Shown: positions 5,629 through 6,365 of the stretch, one piece after another
How the letters are laid out: every line of letters starts with the position of its first letter
Position numbering within the stretch: the first letter of the stretch is position 1
Assembly: GCA_020056205.1 (NCBI GenBank)
Contig: JAGVIF010000149.1
Span: 1-6,365, forward strand
Source of the DNA: Lentisphaeria bacterium
GTDB taxonomy: Bacteria > Verrucomicrobiota > Lentisphaeria > Victivallales > GWF2-50-93
Direction of reading: 5' to 3'
Length of the DNA: 6,365 bases
Notes under the pieces: model-generated
The model's input: the letters and a program-made list of their open reading frames with translations, nothing else
What the model was told of the DNA's origin: nothing
Database searches by the model: none
Program-made: the position numbers and the translations under genes

Positions 5629-6365
5629 ATGGATTTTGGAATAATAACGCTGTCGGTTTTTTCTCTGTCGTATTTGCTGTTTATTATCTTTCCCGTCAAA
5701 AGGACATTGGTTGCTATTGTTGCCGCCGTTTTGCTTATTGTCAGCGGAACAGTTCCTTTGGAATATGCGTTTTTTGAGGCGATAAATTGGAACGTGATGG
5801 GAATTTTTGTCGGGACTCTCGCCGTGTGCGATATTTTTATAAAGAGCCGTGCTCCGGCTCACTTTGCCGAAATAATAGTGGCAAGGTCAAAAAACACGAT
5901 GTGGGCAATCCTTTTTATATGTTTAATGACAGGATTTATATCGGCCTTTGTGGAAAATGTCGCGACGGTTTTGATTGTGGCGCCTATTGCTATGTCTCTG
6001 GCGAAAAAATTAAAAATAAATCCCATCAACATGATGATCTCCATAACCATAAGCAGCAACCTGCAGGGGTGCGCCATTCTCATCGGCGACCCTCCAAGTA
6101 TGTTGCTTGGCGGATTCGCCAAGATGACTTTTTTTGATTTCTTTTTTTATAAAGGCAGGCCGGGCATATTCTTCGCTGTTCAGGCGGGAGCCGTCGTATC
6201 TATGTTTGTCCTTTATTTTGTGTTCAGGAAGGAAAGAGAAAAACCGGCCGTCATAGCGGTGGAAAAAGTGAAATCATGGATTCCGACCGGGATACTCGTC
6301 CTTACTGTGTTCGCGCTTGCATTGTCCTCATTTTTTGACAAAGGTTTTTCATATATGGCCGGAAT
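5629..6365 (+). CDS. Permease of the ArsB/NhaD/SLC13 ion transporter superfamily (3' end outside window)
   Basis: The first 245 residues of a membrane transporter, cut by the window end; family members are usually about 400-450 residues. Hydrophobic spans are visible near residues 4-21, 25-41, 54-70, 91-120, 133-152, 180-198 and 218-236. Conserved features are the ENVAT motif (109-113) in a helix typical of this superfamily, SSNLQG (142-147) and GDPPSMLLGG (153-162), which resembles the GD(P)P-rich re-entrant region of SLC13/ArsB/NhaD carriers. The start is ATG 5629 with GAGG 10 bases upstream. It is transcribed away from the ars operon. The sequence does not decide the substrate: it could export arsenite or another anion, or exchange Na+/H+. 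The location beside ars genes and a shared inverted-repeat half-site suggest, without proving, a metalloid-linked role. Confidence 0.8.
   Translation, partial: MDFGIITLSVFSLSYLLFIIFPVKRTLVAIVAAVLLIVSGTVPLEYAFFEAINWNVMGIFVGTLAVCDIFIKSRAPAHFAEIIVARSKNTMWAILFICLMTGFISAFVENVATVLIVAPIAMSLAKKLKINPINMMISITISSNLQGCAILIGDPPSMLLGGFAKMTFFDFFFYKGRPGIFFAVQAGAVVSMFVLYFVFRKEREKPAVIAVEKVKSWIPTGILVLTVFALALSSFFDKGFSYMAG

Overview
The window is dominated by an arsenic-resistance operon on the minus strand, flanked on its left by the scar of an integron cassette array and on its right by a divergent ion-transporter gene that runs off the window. It looks like chromosomal or mobile-island DNA of a Gram-negative-type environmental bacterium. 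Shine-Dalgarno sites are clear and genes are tightly packed. A tandem-palindrome repeat inside arsC reminds me of repeats in PVC/Omnitrophota-like genomes, but that is only a hunch and I cannot assign a taxon.

Left part (1-1005, plus strand). Positions 148-723 encode the C-terminal third of an adenine-specific DNA methyltransferase, and the reading frame is blocked upstream by stops. Its stop codon is followed 21 bases later by a well-formed attC recombination site (745-806), so the fragment looks like the tail of an integron gene cassette. Beyond attC lies the apparent start of a second cassette: a ribosome-binding site and a 23-codon ORF (894-965). That ORF ends inside a long perfect hairpin (961-1001), which also sits just past the 3' end of the ars operon. 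Nothing recognisable lies in 1-72.

Centre (1006-5412, minus strand; transcription runs right to left). The order is arsC (4969-5412), arsC (4406-4954), arsD (3982-4356), arsA (2183-3985), acr3 (1006-2193). Gene junctions are short (14 and 49 bases) or overlapping (4 and 11 bases), which indicates one transcript. The two ArsC proteins are LMW-phosphatase-fold arsenate reductases that would convert As(V) to As(III). ArsD is the metallochaperone that hands As(III) to the two-domain ATPase ArsA. ACR3 is the membrane carrier that exports As(III), here paired with ArsA. No arsR repressor gene is present in the window.

Right part (5413-6365). A 216-base divergent control region carries two inverted repeats built from the same half-site (TTTCGC/GCGAAA), one near each gene. 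The plus-strand gene from 5629 encodes a multi-span permease of the ArsB/NhaD/SLC13 (ion transporter) superfamily and is cut off by the window end.

The most noteworthy non-gene signals are the attC site with its truncated cassette junction, the three palindromic modules translated as a repeat tail on the first-listed ArsC (4406-4954), a 13-bp duplication around that gene's start, and the paired GCGAAA inverted repeats in the divergent promoter region.
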